Positions 1 through 10,276 of a stretch of 64,000 nucleotides of DNA are shown one piece after another. The position numbers and the translations under genes are program-made. Each line of letters begins with the position of its first letter. Position 1 is the first letter of the stretch. A model generated the notes under the pieces. That model was not told where the DNA came from. It did not search any database and was given only the letters and a program-made list of their open reading frames with translations. Source of the DNA: Promicromonospora panici (GTDB lineage Bacteria > Actinomycetota > Actinomycetes > Actinomycetales > Cellulomonadaceae); assembly GCF_900608595.1 (NCBI RefSeq), contig NZ_UWYY01000007.1, positions 62,001-126,000 on the forward strand, read 5' to 3'.

Positions 1-639
1 CACGGTGCCGGGCGTGGTGCGCGACCGGGCGTCGGCCACCGGACTCTTCCTGGCCACCTTGAGGCCTGCCGCGCGGGCGAGGAGCTCGGCGCGCAGCTCG
101 TCGGCGTCGGACCCTTTCAGGAACCCGATGGCGACGCCGGAGTCGGTGCCGCCCGCGGTCTCCAGGGTGAGCTCGCACAGCCCGAAGAAGCGCGCGACGA
201 GCGGCTGCCGGATGTCGACCGACTGCAGCCGGTCCAGGCGGGCGTGGCGCTGCTGGCGGAACAGGATGCCGCGCCGCAGGTGCACGGTCTCCTCGCCGAT
301 CGCGAAGGTGGTCATGCGCCAGGCCAGCACCGAGTAGCCCCAGCCCACGAGGGCGATGGCGGCGAGCGCCGCGAACAGCGTCCACCAGTACTCGCTGGTG
401 ACCAGGGCGATGAGGCCGCCGCGCGGCCCGCCGTCGAGGCTCTGCTGGCCCAGGATCACGATCGCCGCGCCGACCACGGCCCAGCCCCGGACCAGCGGTG
501 TGATCGGATGGACGCGCCGCCACTCGAGATCCTCGGCCGCGGGCTGATCGGGCACCCCCGGCTGGTCGGGCGCGCCCCGCTGGTCGAGCTTGTCGAGACC
601 CGGCTCCCGCTTGTCGAGCCCGTTCTCCGGCGTGCTCAC
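1..639 (-). CDS. Bacterial PH-domain membrane protein (YdbT-like), C-terminus off the left edge
   Basis: Open from a GTG at 639 to the window edge (213 codons, no stop), so the C-terminus is missing. The GTG overlaps the stop of the preceding PH-domain gene as GTGA, so translation is probably coupled. After a charged, Pro/Asp-rich N-terminus of about 37 residues there are two hydrophobic segments (about 50-68 and 86-108). A bacterial PH domain follows, with the pattern HLRRGILFRQQRHARLDRLQ and then VDIRQPLVARFFGL, typical of the bPH2 (DUF304) family. These are membrane-anchored proteins of unknown biochemical role. Two consecutive PH-domain genes match the YdbS/YdbT arrangement. The family call is secure; the function is not known. 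Confidence 0.85.
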   Translation of the reverse strand, partial: MSTPENGLDKREPGLDKLDQRGAPDQPGVPDQPAAEDLEWRRVHPITPLVRGWAVVGAAIVILGQQSLDGGPRGGLIALVTSEYWWTLFAALAAIALVGWGYSVLAWRMTTFAIGEETVHLRRGILFRQQRHARLDRLQSVDIRQPLVARFFGLCELTLETAGGTDSGVAIGFLKGSDADELRAELLARAAGLKVARKSPVADARSRTTPGTV

Positions 640-1118
640 AGCCCCGCCAGACGGGCCTCACCACGGGACGCCAGGCGGTCGCGCAGCCGCGCCGCCTCGT
701 CCGGGGGCAGGCCGGGGATCTGGGCGTCCGTGCCCACGGACGCCGTGTGGAGCTGCACCTTGGCGAGCCCCAGCTTGCGGTCCAGCGGGCCGGCCTCGAC
801 GTCCACGTACTGCATGCGGCCGTAGGGGACCACGACCATGGACTTGAACATGACCCCCTTGCGGATGAGGAGGTCGTCGTCGCGCTCGGCGTAGCCGATC
901 GCCCTGACCTGGCGCGGGACCAGGAGGATCGACCACACCAGGAAGAGGGCCGGGAAGCCGGCGAGGAGCCAGAACCAGGAACTGACGGTCGTGGCGAGGA
1001 CGACGCCGACCACCGCCGGTATACCGAGGCTGATGGCGGCCGGTACCAGCATGGCCGTCACGAGGCGCGGGGACACGCGGTTCCAGGTCACGTCGTGCGG
1101 TTCGAAGGGGCTGGTCAT
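636..1118 (-). CDS. Bacterial PH-domain membrane protein (YdbS-like)
   Basis: 160 residues from ATG 1118. This start is preferred because GGAAGA lies about nine bases upstream; an in-frame ATG at 1127 would sit directly on that site. Two hydrophobic segments (about 22-44 and 46-64) are followed by a bPH2/DUF304 domain with the pattern LLIRKGVMFKSMVVVPYGR, MQYVDVEAGPLDRKLGLA and a LHTAS strand, which is characteristic of YdbS proteins. The C-terminus is short and charged. It starts 43 bp after the DUF3180 gene and overlaps the next PH gene by four bases, placing both PH genes at the end of the fol operon. Function unknown beyond membrane association. Confidence 0.88.
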   Translation of the reverse strand: MTSPFEPHDVTWNRVSPRLVTAMLVPAAISLGIPAVVGVVLATTVSSWFWLLAGFPALFLVWSILLVPRQVRAIGYAERDDDLLIRKGVMFKSMVVVPYGRMQYVDVEAGPLDRKLGLAKVQLHTASVGTDAQIPGLPPDEAARLRDRLASRGEARLAGL

Positions 1119-1161
1119 GATGGCCATTCTTCCGCAGTGGGCAAGTGCTGGACAGCGGGCA

Positions 1162-1647
1162 TCAGGCCGGGGCCGGAGACTCGCCCTCGTCGGAGCTGGC
1201 ACGGTCCTTGTCCGACGGCGGCAGCTCGCAGAACTTCTCCACGATCAGGCCCACGACGGCGAGCACCACCGAGCAGAGCACGGCTATGCCGGCCGCCACC
1301 GCGCGGTCGCGCCGCGGCTCGACGGCGAGGTCGCCCAGCACCACCAGCACCTGGGCGAGGTACCAGCCGCCGAGCAGCGCACCGGTCAGCGCGGCGGCCT
1401 TCGCCAGGACGAGCGTCCGGGCGGCCCGCACGCCGTCGAGCGAGGGCCGCTTGCCCTTCTGGTACGACCGCACGGCCCAGCCCGACCAGAACACGGCTCC
1501 GGCCAGCGCCAGGATCGCGACGTCGACCAGCCAGGGCACCACGGGCAGGTACACGCTGCGCCCCTCCAGGGCGCGCAGCACGAGCCAGCCGACGATCGCG
1601 ACGGCGACGAGAACCGCGATCAGGGAACCGATCGGCGTTCTGCGCAT
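1162..1647 (-). CDS. DUF3180 family membrane protein
   Basis: 161 residues, start ATG 1647, one base after the folBK stop (TGACATG), so it is translationally linked to folBK. Four hydrophobic segments are visible (about 6-26, 36-55, 80-100 and 112-134), followed by a short acidic, Ser/Pro-rich cytoplasmic tail. The sequence and its position directly behind folK match the actinobacterial DUF3180 family. No catalytic motif is visible. The conserved link to folate genes is positional only, and no role in folate synthesis has been shown that I know of. Confidence 0.85.
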   Translation of the reverse strand: MRRTPIGSLIAVLVAVAIVGWLVLRALEGRSVYLPVVPWLVDVAILALAGAVFWSGWAVRSYQKGKRPSLDGVRAARTLVLAKAAALTGALLGGWYLAQVLVVLGDLAVEPRRDRAVAAGIAVLCSVVLAVVGLIVEKFCELPPSDKDRASSDEGESPAPA

Positions 1648-1648
1648 G

Positions 1649-4465
1649 TCAGGCGTCGCGCCCCCGCTCGTCCCGGACCGGCACCCACGAGGGGACCGAG
1701 TCGATCGGGCCGTCCGACGGCGCGGCCTGCCGGTCACCGACGAAGCCCGGCACCCGGATGACCGTGTGGTCGCTGTCGTAGCCGTCCGGCTGACCGTTGG
1801 CGTGCCCGTTGACCTGACCGTTCGGCAGGCCGTTCTGGCCGAAATCGGCCATCCCGTTCGGCGGGGTGTTCACCGGGGCGAACACCGGGGCCGCCGGCTC
1901 CTGGGCGCCGCCACCGTTCACCGGAGGGAAGACACCGCTCTGCTGGCGCGACGGGTTGACCGGCGCGAACACCGGCTTGGCCGGCGTCTGCTGGGGCAGC
2001 GGCTCGTGCTCGGGCTCCTCGTGCGCCGTGTCGCGCACCGCGCGGGGTGCGATGGGTGCGGGCGGCGCCGGCACGAGCGCCTCCTCCGGCGGCGGAACGG
2101 CGGACCCGCTGCCCGGCATCCCGGCCGGCGGCGCCGCGCGCGGCGTGGCGGGTGCGGCCTGCGACACCTGCTGCGGGATCGGCACGGAGCCGCCCGAGCC
2201 CGGCACCGGCCCGCTGGAGTGAGCCTGCGGGTGCGGGCCGCCGGGGTACCCCTCCTGCTGCGGTGCGCCGCCGGGCACCTGGCGGTCGAGGTCTACCTGG
2301 CCGCTGTGCTGCCCCTGCGGGTGACCGCCACCCGGCACCTCGACGACGGGACCGCCGGGCGAGGCCTGCGGGCGACCGCTCGGCGGGAGCGACGGCGGCA
2401 GGGTCGGCGGCATCTCGGCGACGTGCGCGTCCTGCGCCGGCGGCTGTCCGCCGTCGTCGGGCGCGGTCGGGTGCGTGGCACCCGCGCCGCCGCCGCCCTG
2501 CTCGGGCTCGGGGTCGGTCAGCCAGTCGAGGGCGAGCCAGCGGATGCCGGCCCGGTCCGGCGCCGTGGCCGCGAGCTGGGCCACCGGGCCGCCGCCCAGG
2601 CCGGGCAGCACGGCGTCGGGCGCGATCTGCGACCAGGGCTCCAGGACGAACGCCCGCTCGTGCGCACGGGGGTGCGGCACCTCGAGGTCGTCCGCGGAGT
2701 CGGTCAGGTTGCCGTAGGTGATCAGGTCGACGTCCAGCGTGCGCGGGCCCCAGTGCTCCTCGCGGGTGCGGCCGTGCACGTTCTCGACCTCCTGGCACGC
2801 GTGCAGCAGCGCGCGGGCCGAGAGGGTGGTGCGGGCGAGCAGCACCGCGTTGAGGTAGTCGGGCTGCTCCTCGGGGCCCCCGACGGCGGCCGTGCGGGCC
2901 AGCGGGGACACGTCGGTGATCTGCAGGCCGGGCAGCCGGTCCAGCTCGGCGACCGCGGACCGCATGGTCGCCTGCGGATCGCCCAGGTTGGCGCCGATGG
3001 CGATGACCACTTCCACGTATCCGGCGGGCACCTCGTCGAACCGGTCGCGCGGCTCCTGCTGGTACCCCTCGGGCTGGTACTGCTCCTGGGCGTACTGCTC
3101 CGGCTGCCCGACGGCGGAGTCGGGGACGGCCCCCGATACCCGGGTGGTCTCCATCTCGCCCCGGTCGTACTGCTGCTCGAACAGCTGGTCGTACTGGTTC
3201 TGCTGCGGGTCGACCGGCTGAGGCTGGTCGTAACCCTGCTGCTGCCGCTGGTCGTACTGCTGCGGCTGCTCGTAGCCCTGCTGCTCGAACCGCTGGCCCT
3301 GCTGCTCGGGCTGGGCCTGCTCCGGCTGCGCGAACGGGTCGTACTGCTGCTCGAAGCCGTTCGACCGGTCGGGGGCCTGCCGCTGGTCGAGGCCCTGGAC
3401 CGACTCGTACTGCTGGACCGGCTCGAACACCGGCTCGGCCTGGAACTGCTCCTCCGGCTGGAACACCGGCTCCTGCGCGCGCTGGTCCCGCTGCTCGGCC
3501 GGTGCCGGTGCGTCCGGCTGCAGGTCCCACGCCGCGGGGACCACCTGGAGCGGCTCGGGCGCGATCAGCTCGGGCACGGGCCGGGGCTCCGGCATCTCGA
3601 CGGGCGGTTGCGCGGCGGACGGCACCGAGGCCGGGACCCGCTCGACGAGCGGCTCCGCCTCGAAGGACGACTCCGTCCGCTGCTGTACCGGTTCGGCCGG
3701 CTCGGGCTGGTACGGCTCCGGCTGATACGGCTCCGGCGGCCGGTAGGGCTCGGGCTGGAAGGGCTCCGGCTCGTCGGTCGCCGGACGGCCGATCGGCTCG
3801 AAGTCCTGCTGCACGGGCTCGGCGGCGAACGACGCGGCGTCGGACCCGCTCCGTGAGCGCTCGGCGGCCTCGTTCCACGAGTCGACGGGCGGCTCGGTCC
3901 GGAACGTGTCCTGCTGGTTCGGCTCATAGGCCAGTTCGGACGGCTCCTGGCTCTGCCGAAGGGCGTCGTGCGCCTTCTGCAGCGCATCCGCGCCCGCGGC
4001 CGGGCCCACGGCCTCGGCGGAGCGGGCCAGAGTCGCCGGCGCGGCCACGACCGGCGCGTGGACGCGGTCGCGGCGGATCGTCACCTCGACGTCGGCGAAC
4101 GGCACCGGGATGGGCGCCTGCGGCTTGTGCACGCGCACGTCCACCGCCTCGACCTGCGGCCGGGCAAGCACCGCGGCGGCGATCCGCTCGGCCACCGTCT
4201 CGACCAGGTCGGCGGGCTCGCCCGTCAGGATGTCGTGGACGTCGCTCGCCACGTCCGCATAGCTCACCGTCTGCGCCAGGTCGTCGCCGGCGGCAGCCGG
4301 GCGAGTGTCCAGGTACAGCACGACATCGGCCCGGAACTCCTGGCCGGTCTGTCGCTCCGACGGCAGCACACCGTGGTACCCCCGCGCGCTCACGCCCGTC
4401 AGCTGGACCTGGTCCAGCGACCGGCCGTCCGGGCCCGTAACGCCCGTTCCGAACGCTGTGGTCAC
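1649..4465 (-). CDS. folBK: Bifunctional dihydroneopterin aldolase / HPPK (FolB-FolK fusion) with very long low-complexity regions
   Basis: 938 residues in one uninterrupted frame, about three times the combined size of FolB and FolK. Residues 19-133 are FolB: YHGVLPSERQTGQEF, the VSYADV and ETVAERIA segments and the catalytic-lysine motif VRVHKPQAPI. Residues about 478-650 are FolK: IAIGANLGDP, QPDYLNAV, and R-x4-WGPRTLDVDL, which binds ATP and pterin. Between them lie about 340 residues rich in Gln, Glu, Pro and Tyr (many repeated QPEPYQPE- and YEQPQQYDQ-like units). After FolK come about 290 residues rich in Pro, Gly and Ala. FolB cleaves dihydroneopterin; FolK pyrophosphorylates the product for FolP. 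The GTG start at 4465 overlaps the folP stop (GTGA). The long disordered regions are the oddity; both catalytic domains look intact. Confidence 0.93.
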   Translation of the reverse strand: MTTAFGTGVTGPDGRSLDQVQLTGVSARGYHGVLPSERQTGQEFRADVVLYLDTRPAAAGDDLAQTVSYADVASDVHDILTGEPADLVETVAERIAAAVLARPQVEAVDVRVHKPQAPIPVPFADVEVTIRRDRVHAPVVAAPATLARSAEAVGPAAGADALQKAHDALRQSQEPSELAYEPNQQDTFRTEPPVDSWNEAAERSRSGSDAASFAAEPVQQDFEPIGRPATDEPEPFQPEPYRPPEPYQPEPYQPEPAEPVQQRTESSFEAEPLVERVPASVPSAAQPPVEMPEPRPVPELIAPEPLQVVPAAWDLQPDAPAPAEQRDQRAQEPVFQPEEQFQAEPVFEPVQQYESVQGLDQRQAPDRSNGFEQQYDPFAQPEQAQPEQQGQRFEQQGYEQPQQYDQRQQQGYDQPQPVDPQQNQYDQLFEQQYDRGEMETTRVSGAVPDSAVGQPEQYAQEQYQPEGYQQEPRDRFDEVPAGYVEVVIAIGANLGDPQATMRSAVAELDRLPGLQITDVSPLARTAAVGGPEEQPDYLNAVLLARTTLSARALLHACQEVENVHGRTREEHWGPRTLDVDLITYGNLTDSADDLEVPHPRAHERAFVLEPWSQIAPDAVLPGLGGGPVAQLAATAPDRAGIRWLALDWLTDPEPEQGGGGAGATHPTAPDDGGQPPAQDAHVAEMPPTLPPSLPPSGRPQASPGGPVVEVPGGGHPQGQHSGQVDLDRQVPGGAPQQEGYPGGPHPQAHSSGPVPGSGGSVPIPQQVSQAAPATPRAAPPAGMPGSGSAVPPPEEALVPAPPAPIAPRAVRDTAHEEPEHEPLPQQTPAKPVFAPVNPSRQQSGVFPPVNGGGAQEPAAPVFAPVNTPPNGMADFGQNGLPNGQVNGHANGQPDGYDSDHTVIRVPGFVGDRQAAPSDGPIDSVPSWVPVRDERGRDA

Positions 4466-5511
4466 CGTGGTCTCCCCCCGTCGTCTTTACGTGCACCGGA
4501 ATCCTGCCAGGTCGGCATGTCCTGTTCCCCGGCCGTCCACGATTCTGTGGTCAAGGCCACGGTGGAAGTCAATGCCCCCGGTGCGGATTGGGGAGAGGTA
4601 CCCGGTGACCCTACCCGGGGCTCAGCGGCCGCGGCAGTCCACGCCGCCGCCACCTTGACGGCGTCCGCGCTGGCCCGGACCGTGTGCACGCGCACGCACC
4701 AGGCGCCCGCGGCGGCCGAGAGGGCCGAGATGGCGGCCGTGGCGTCATCTCGGGCGCGCGGCGGTGCCATGTGCCCGGCCGAGTCCGCGAGCAGGTGACC
4801 CAGGAACCGCTTGCGGGACGCGCCCACGAGCACCGGGCGGCCCAGCTGGTGAAGTGCGTCGAGGTGAGCCAGCAGCGGCCAGTTCAGCGCACCGGCCTTG
4901 GCGAAGCCGAGCCCGGGATCCAGGACCACCTGCTCGGCCCGCACTCCGTCGTCGTGCAGGGCGGCCATGCGGGCCGTGAGCTCGTCGCGGACGTCGGCCA
5001 CCACGTCGTCGTACACCTGGAGGGAGTCCATGACGTCCGCGTGCCCGCGCCAGTGCATGGCCACGTAGGCGGCGCCGGTCTCGGCCACCGCGCGGCCCAT
5101 CTCGGAGTCGGCGAGGCCGCCCGAGACGTCGTTCACGATCCGCGCCCCCGCGGCCACCGCCCGCTCCGCGACGGCCGCGCGGGTGGTGTCCACGCTCACG
5201 ATCGCGCCGTGCGCCGCGAGCTGCTCGATCACGGGCAGCACGCGGGCCAGCTCCTGGTCCTGCGGGACGCGCACGGACCCGGGCCGGGTGGACTCCCCGC
5301 CCACGTCCAGGATGTCGGCACCCTCGCCGAGCAGCTCCATCCCGTGCGCGACGGCGGCGGACGGCTCGAACCACTCGCCGCCGTCCGAGAACGAGTCCGG
5401 CGTGACGTTGACGACACCCATCACCAGGGTGCGGCCCACGCCGGTGAGTTCCGGCAGGCCGAGCACCCGGGCGTCCCGGGAGGGATGGCCGGCGGGGGGA
5501 GCCACCGTCAC
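4462..5511 (-). CDS. folP: Dihydropteroate synthase
   Basis: 349 residues from GTG 5511, which overlaps the folE stop as GTGA; a second GTG two codons on is also possible. TIM-barrel motifs of FolP are all present: [16 protein letters not shown] (about 31-46), [13 protein letters not shown] (about 67-80), [17 protein letters not shown] and the sulfonamide-site GASRKRFLG. It joins the FolK product to p-aminobenzoate. The barrel ends near residue 300 and is followed by a non-conserved tail of about 50 Ser/Thr/Gly-rich residues running into the folBK start. Part of the folE-folP-folBK translationally coupled operon. Confidence 0.96.
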   Translation of the reverse strand: MTVAPPAGHPSRDARVLGLPELTGVGRTLVMGVVNVTPDSFSDGGEWFEPSAAVAHGMELLGEGADILDVGGESTRPGSVRVPQDQELARVLPVIEQLAAHGAIVSVDTTRAAVAERAVAAGARIVNDVSGGLADSEMGRAVAETGAAYVAMHWRGHADVMDSLQVYDDVVADVRDELTARMAALHDDGVRAEQVVLDPGLGFAKAGALNWPLLAHLDALHQLGRPVLVGASRKRFLGHLLADSAGHMAPPRARDDATAAISALSAAAGAWCVRVHTVRASADAVKVAAAWTAAAAEPRVGSPGTSPQSAPGALTSTVALTTESWTAGEQDMPTWQDSGARKDDGGRPR

Positions 5512-6131
5512 TTCCCGAGGATGAGGCTCATCGCCTCGGCTCGGGTGGCAGGGTCCCTCATGACCCCGCGCACCGCGGAGGTGATGGTCCGTGAGCCCGG
5601 CTTGCGCACGCCGCGCATCGACATGCACAGGTGCTCGCACTGGACCACCACGAGCACACCGCGCGGCTCGAGGAGCTCCAGCAGCGAGTCCGCGATCTGC
5701 GTGGTCATGCGTTCCTGTACCTGGGGACGACGCGCGTAGACCTCGACCAGGCGGGCCAGCTTGCTCAGGCCGGTGATGCGGCCGTCCACGTTCGGGATGT
5801 ACCCCACGTGCGCGACGCCATGGAACGGCACGAGGTGGTGCTCGCAGGTCGAGTACACCTCGATGTCCCTGACCAGCACCATCTCCTCGTGCCCGAGGTC
5901 GAAGGTGGTGGTCAGCACTTCCTGCGGCTCCTGCCGCAGGCCGGCGAAGATCTCCCGGTACGCCCGGGCCACGCGGGCCGGCGTCTCCCGCAGGCCCTCC
6001 CGCTCAGGGTCCTCGCCGACGGCGAGGAGGAACTCGCGCACCGCGGCCTCGGCCCGCGCGGCGTCGTACGGCGGAATGTCCGCCGCACGACGCACGGGCG
6101 CGGTCACGGGAGTGAGTGACCTGTCGGTCAT
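5508..6131 (-). CDS. folE: GTP cyclohydrolase I
   Basis: 207 residues, usual length for FolE1. Zinc ligands are visible in STCEHH and [10 protein letters not shown]; other family signatures are [31 protein letters not shown] and [17 protein letters not shown]. It converts GTP to dihydroneopterin triphosphate, the first committed step of folate synthesis. The first 20 residues are a variable extension. It starts 26 bp after ftsH and its stop overlaps the folP GTG, so the folate genes are probably cotranscribed with ftsH. Confidence 0.97.
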   Translation of the reverse strand: MTDRSLTPVTAPVRRAADIPPYDAARAEAAVREFLLAVGEDPEREGLRETPARVARAYREIFAGLRQEPQEVLTTTFDLGHEEMVLVRDIEVYSTCEHHLVPFHGVAHVGYIPNVDGRITGLSKLARLVEVYARRPQVQERMTTQIADSLLELLEPRGVLVVVQCEHLCMSMRGVRKPGSRTITSAVRGVMRDPATRAEAMSLILGK

Positions 6132-6157
6132 GGTGTTGCTCCGGTCCTCGTCGCTGC

Positions 6158-8194
<2,037 letters not shown>

Positions 8195-8390
8195 CGGCGA
8201 CGGGGACCGAGCCCCGTTTCCCTCCGCTCGCGCAGTATGTTTCCGTCGAAACTACATGGTCTCCCTGACAGGAGCCCCGAGTGTTCGCCCAGAGCATGTG
8301 ATGCCTGGGCCACAGCTCGCCCGGACGTGACGAACCGCCCGGGACGGACACGCGCGGCGCCGAGCGGTGCCGAGAGCGTCAGCCGCTCTC
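8195..8390. promoter_or_regulatory. hpt-ftsH intergenic region with a bulged hairpin
   Basis: 196 bp without a gene, upstream of ftsH. A hairpin lies at 8287-8310: GCCCAG-A-GCAT, loop GTG, ATGC-CTGGGC, ten pairs with one bulged base. It has no T-run, so it is not a classical terminator in either direction. The region is long enough to carry a separate ftsH promoter, but I cannot assign convincing -35/-10 hexamers. Confidence 0.4.
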
Positions 8391-8945
8391 TCAGCCGCCG
8401 TAGACGTGCGGTGCCAGGGTGGCAACGAACGGCAGGTTCCGATAGTTCTCGGCGTAGTCGAGGCCGTAGCCCACCACGAACTCGTTCGGGATGTCGTAAC
8501 CCAGGTACTTCACGTCGACGTCGGCCTGGGCGGCGTCCGGCTTGCGCAACATCGAGGCGATCTCGACGGACTCGGGACCGCGCGACCGCAGGTTCGATAC
8601 GAGCCAGGACAGGGTGAGCCCCGAGTCGATCACGTCCTCGACGATGAGGACGTTGCGGCCCGTCAGGTCGCTGTCGAGGTCCTTCAGGATCCGGACCACG
8701 CCCGAGGACTTGGTGCCCGAGCCGTACGACGACACGGCCATCCAGTCCATCTGCGCCTTGTGGTGCAGGCGCCGGGACAGGTCGGCCATCACCATGACGG
8801 CGCCCTTGAGGACACCCACCAGGAGCAAATCCTTGCCCGCGTAGTCCGCATCGATCTGCACGGCCATCTCGTCGAGCTTCTTGGTGAGCTGCTCCTCCGT
8901 GAGCAGGATCTCTGCGAGGTCGGGGCCGACGTCGGACTGGTCCAC
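8391..8945 (-). CDS. hpt: Hypoxanthine phosphoribosyltransferase
   Basis: 184 residues from GTG 8945, three bases after the tilS stop. The PRPP-binding motif VLIVEDVIDSGLT is at about 99-111, and the family segments LLLVGVLKGAVMVMADL and VGYGLDYAENYRNLP are present. It salvages hypoxanthine and guanine to IMP and GMP. The tilS-hpt-ftsH order is widely conserved in bacteria, and the three-base gap suggests one transcript with tilS. Confidence 0.96.
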   Translation of the reverse strand: MDQSDVGPDLAEILLTEEQLTKKLDEMAVQIDADYAGKDLLLVGVLKGAVMVMADLSRRLHHKAQMDWMAVSSYGSGTKSSGVVRILKDLDSDLTGRNVLIVEDVIDSGLTLSWLVSNLRSRGPESVEIASMLRKPDAAQADVDVKYLGYDIPNEFVVGYGLDYAENYRNLPFVATLAPHVYGG

Positions 8946-8948
8946 GAG

Positions 8949-10151
8949 TTACTCCTGGGTTGTGCTGGGGGGTCGGACGCCGGTCTCGCCGCCCGGGAGA
9001 CCGTTCGGCGCGGCGCGCAGGAAAAGCCTGCCATACACGCGACGGGCTCGTGCGCCGCCCGGGAGGTGGGCGGTGCCTTGACCGCTCCAGGACACGACGA
9101 GCGCGTCCAGCGCGTCGACGTGCCGCGTGGTGGTGTCCGACGGCGGGCAGCCCACGGCGAGCGCGGCGAGCCGCAGGGCACGACGCCGGAGCGCCGGATG
9201 GGCCCGCTCCAGGACGCCGGCGTCGAGGACGTGCTCGGGGTCGGGTTCCCCGGCGGCCACGACCTCGCGGGCCCGCTCCAGGAGCTCCGCGGCGAGGGTG
9301 TCGAGCAGGTCGGCGTCATCGCGCAGCTGGTCCGCGCTGCGCCCGAGGGCCTCGGCGACGCCGGGCCCGAGGGTTTCCTCCAGAACGGGCAGAACCCGCC
9401 CCCGCACCAGCGAGCGCAGCGGCGTGAACTCCCCGCGATCTGATGCGGGTGCGGCGGCGTCGGGCAGCAGGTTGGTGGGGTCGGTCCAGAACTCCAGGCC
9501 CGACGCCTTGCACACCGCCTCGGTCTGCGCGCGCCGCAGCCCCAGGAACGGTCGGCGGAAGATGCCCCGCTCGCGCGGCATACCGGCCAGTGACCGTGCG
9601 CCGGCGCCCCGGGCCAGCCCCAGCAGCACCTGTTCCGCCTGGTCGTCGAGGGTGTGGCCGAGCAGCACCAGCGCGGCCCCGGTCTCCTCCGCGACCGCCT
9701 CCAGCGCGCCGTACCGCGCATCCCGGGCAGCTGCCTCGGGCCCGACCTTGTCGAACGTAGGCCTCGTTGCCTTATGGGCGCTCTTACCGCGCCCAGTCCT
9801 ACGTTCGACGGCCACGGACTCGGCGCCGGCGCGCCCGGGCCACACCGCACGCCGGACCAGCACCGGGTCGAGGCCCAGGGCGCGGCACTGCTCCGCCGCC
9901 CGTTCGGCGACCTCGGCAGAGCCCGGCTGGAGCCCGTGGTCCACGATCACGGCGCCCGCCCGCACGGCGTACCCGCGCGACCGGACGGAGCGGCCCACCT
10001 GCCGGGCCTCGAACGCCGCCGACGCGGCGAGCGCGAGGCTGTCCGCGCCGCCGGAACAGGCGACCAGCACCAGGTCGTCCGGGCCGAGCCCGGCCACCAC
10101 CGCCCGCACCGCGTTCCGGGCCGCGGCGACAGCGGGGTCGACACGAGCCAC
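8949..10151 (-). CDS. tilS: tRNA(Ile)-lysidine synthase, with an in-frame palindrome-encoded insertion
   Basis: About 400 residues if started at GTG 10151. The frame stays open upstream to 10307 through a tandem repeat, so the start is not certain and no strong ribosome site is visible. The PP-loop ATPase motif CSGGADS is at 32-38, VDHGLQPGS at about 70-78, and [13 protein letters not shown] at 138-150. It makes lysidine at C34 of tRNA-Ile so that AUA is read correctly. Residues about 115-134 are encoded by a nested palindrome (9750-9809) placed just before the conserved PEAAARxxRY motif, a region that is normally short. The frame is preserved and the rest of the protein looks normal, so it is probably functional. 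Confidence 0.92.
   Translation of the reverse strand: MARVDPAVAAARNAVRAVVAGLGPDDLVLVACSGGADSLALAASAAFEARQVGRSVRSRGYAVRAGAVIVDHGLQPGSAEVAERAAEQCRALGLDPVLVRRAVWPGRAGAESVAVERRTGRGKSAHKATRPTFDKVGPEAAARDARYGALEAVAEETGAALVLLGHTLDDQAEQVLLGLARGAGARSLAGMPRERGIFRRPFLGLRRAQTEAVCKASGLEFWTDPTNLLPDAAAPASDRGEFTPLRSLVRGRVLPVLEETLGPGVAEALGRSADQLRDDADLLDTLAAELLERAREVVAAGEPDPEHVLDAGVLERAHPALRRRALRLAALAVGCPPSDTTTRHVDALDALVVSWSGQGTAHLPGGARARRVYGRLFLRAAPNGLPGGETGVRPPSTTQE
9750..9809. repeat. Nested palindrome inside tilS, in frame
   Basis: Outer arms GTCGAACGTAGG (9750-9761) and CCTACGTTCGAC (9798-9809) are perfect 12-bp complements. Nested inside are TGGGCGC (9775-9781) and GCGCCCA (9789-9795) around a 7-nt loop. 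The element is 60 bp, a multiple of three, and adds about 20 Arg/Lys-rich residues to TilS. The loop side shares TTATGGGCGC with the intergenic palindrome at 22.0 kb. Confidence 0.85.
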
Positions 10152-10204
10152 GGTCAGGCGTCCCCGTCGTCGGACGGCGAGAGCGCCGCACCCGCCGCCG
10201 TGAT

Positions 10205-10276
10205 CCGTACGCCGGGCCTCGCCCGCACACCGGCACTCACCCGCACACCCGCACTCATCCGTGCACCCGACGCACC
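10205..10276. repeat. Degenerate 18-bp tandem repeat before tilS
   Basis: Four consecutive 18-bp units start at 10205, 10223, 10241 and 10259, each beginning CCGNNC. The two middle units, CCGCACACCGGCACTCAC and CCGCACACCCGCACTCAT, differ at two positions; the outer two are more diverged. The array covers the gap between the DUF2342 gene and tilS and runs into the last codons of the former. If translated in the tilS frame it would give a Cys/Gly-rich periodic leader. Confidence 0.6.

Noticed and set aside
1145..3856. 903-codon open frame on the plus strand opposite folBK
   Set aside because: High-GC shadow: Arg/Leu/Gly-rich with no domain, and the minus strand carries clear FolB and FolK motifs.
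1649..4465. Frameshift or assembly error producing the long folBK
   Set aside because: The frame is open for 938 codons and both domains are in the same frame with intact motifs; codon bias is typical through the linkers.
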